From a virus, in the IMG/VR virus record IMGVR_UViG_3300047564_003831, positions 1 to 46,448 of that record: a stretch of DNA of 46,448 bases. One strand, given 5' to 3'. Made by a program: the position numbers and the translations under genes. The notes beneath the pieces were generated by a model, which was not told where the DNA came from, did no database searches, and saw nothing but the letters and a program-made list of their open reading frames with translations. Positions 46,087 through 46,448 of the stretch are shown piece by piece. How positions within the stretch are numbered: position 1 is the first letter of the stretch; each line of letters begins with the position of its first letter.

Positions 46087-46106
46087 CTCGTTTTTTTGAA
46101 CTGAAG

Positions 46107-46120
46107 TTACAATACCAGGG
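46107..46120 (-). promoter_or_regulatory. Recurring early-gene motif, copy 6
   Basis: Minus strand CCCTGGTATTGTAA, 21 bases before the ATG at 46086. Confidence 0.5.
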
Positions 46121-46145
46121 GATCGGGTGAGAAGTCTAGTGGCCT

Positions 46146-46169
46146 TGTGACACTTCCTAGACTGTCACA
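46146..46169 (-). terminator. Perfect stem-loop at the stop of the 59-residue gene
   Basis: Minus strand TGTGACA-GTCTAGGAAG-TGTCACA. The TGA stop lies within the first arm. A second perfect pairing, AGTCTAG (46133-46139) with CTAGACT (46157-46163), overlaps the loop. Confidence 0.55.
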
Positions 46170-46344
46170 CATCATAGCATAGGTAACCTCGTTTCTGCTG
46201 ATAATACCATGCCTGATCAGTTTCATTCTCCAGAGCAACAGCAACTGACAGACAGAAATCATAAGTTTCTGCCATGCTGTTGTTTAACCACATGTTCAGA
46301 TCATGATTCTGAATGATGTTGGTGTTGAAAAAATTGTCTTTCAT
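46165..46344 (-). CDS. Small protein, early cluster (59 residues)
   Basis: 59 residues from the ATG at 46344, chosen because the recurring motif (46368-46377) and a long hairpin lie just upstream; a longer frame would run through both. The sequence (MKDNFFNTNIIQNHDLNMWL, then AETYDFCLSVAVALENE and AWYYQQKRGYLCYDV) is polar with an amphipathic helix in the middle. Not recognised. Confidence 0.6.
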   Translation of the reverse strand: MKDNFFNTNIIQNHDLNMWLNNSMAETYDFCLSVAVALENETDQAWYYQQKRGYLCYDV

Positions 46345-46367
46345 GAACTGAATTCCTGACGACTTAA

Positions 46368-46377
46368 CTACAATACC
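46368..46377 (-). promoter_or_regulatory. Recurring early-gene motif, copy 7
   Basis: Minus strand GGTATTGTAG, 24 bases before the ATG at 46344. Confidence 0.45.
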
Positions 46378-46380
46378 ATG

Positions 46381-46427
46381 GTGCCGGATGCCTGTCATGA
46401 TGTTATGGACAGTACTACATCCGGCAC
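46381..46427 (-). terminator. Long perfect inverted repeat near the window edge
   Basis: GTGCCGGATG (46381-46390) pairs exactly with CATCCGGCAC (46418-46427). An inner CTGTC/GACAG stem (46392-46396, 46408-46412) extends it. Probably the 3' hairpin of a gene whose end is just outside or at the window edge. No U-tract. Confidence 0.55.
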
Positions 46428-46448
46428 ATGATATCATTCAGAGCGCCC

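Noticed and set aside
46345-46437. Longer start for the 59-residue gene
   Set aside because: The extra codons would cover a 10-bp perfect inverted repeat and the promoter-like motif, so the ATG at 46344 is preferred.
1-46448. tRNA genes, integrase or attachment sites
   Set aside because: I saw no cloverleaf-like sequence, recombinase gene or direct repeats suggesting integration, but I could not run a tRNA search.

Overview
The window looks like part of the genome of a T4-like cyanophage (a myovirus of marine Synechococcus or Prochlorococcus). The evidence is the gene order, read on the minus strand: gp25, gp6, a giant gp7-position protein, gp8, a DUF4815-type baseplate protein, a fibre, gp13, gp14, gp15, gp16, gp17 and gp18. 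This is the T4 morphogenesis order, and several gene products are recognisable from their sequence. Every gene I support is on the minus strand, so transcription runs from high to low coordinates. Most downstream starts overlap or abut the preceding stop, as expected of phage operons.

Region by region, in the direction of transcription. (1) 46.4-43.7 kb is a cluster of ten tiny genes with visibly higher GC than the rest. Most carry a recurring promoter-like motif just before the start, and several end in a near-identical stem-loop at or just after the stop. One encodes a very acidic ArdA-like antirestriction protein. I read this as an early, host-takeover cluster built of one-gene cassettes. 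(2) 43.7-43.4 kb is a GC-rich, hairpin-rich gap where composition changes. (3) 43.4-42.7 kb holds three small genes, one AbrB-like. (4) 42.7-38.9 kb holds a large virion protein, a PAAR spike-tip protein, a small basic protein and a clear intrinsic terminator. (5) 38.8-12.2 kb holds the baseplate genes. These include a 15.6-kb gene for a protein of about 5,200 residues that contains a complete-looking alpha/beta-hydrolase domain. (6) 12.1-8.7 kb encodes fibre-related proteins, including one with about seven copies of a 54-residue repeat. (7) 8.7-4.9 kb encodes the neck, tail completion and small terminase proteins. (8) 4.8-1.5 kb encodes a DUF5661/DUF6321-like protein, a repeat peptide, two mini zinc-binding proteins and the large terminase. 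(9) 1.4 kb to the window edge is the start of the tail sheath gene.

Regulation is readable in places. T4/cyanophage-type late promoter octamers (NATAAATA) precede at least seven transcription units, and three overlap the stop codon of the upstream gene. In contrast, the zinc-protein/terminase pair follows a perfect TTGACA-16-TATAAT promoter of bacterial type. The most interesting observations are the hydrolase buried in the giant wedge protein, the repeated cassette architecture of the early genes, and small beta-rich modules shared among several structural proteins.
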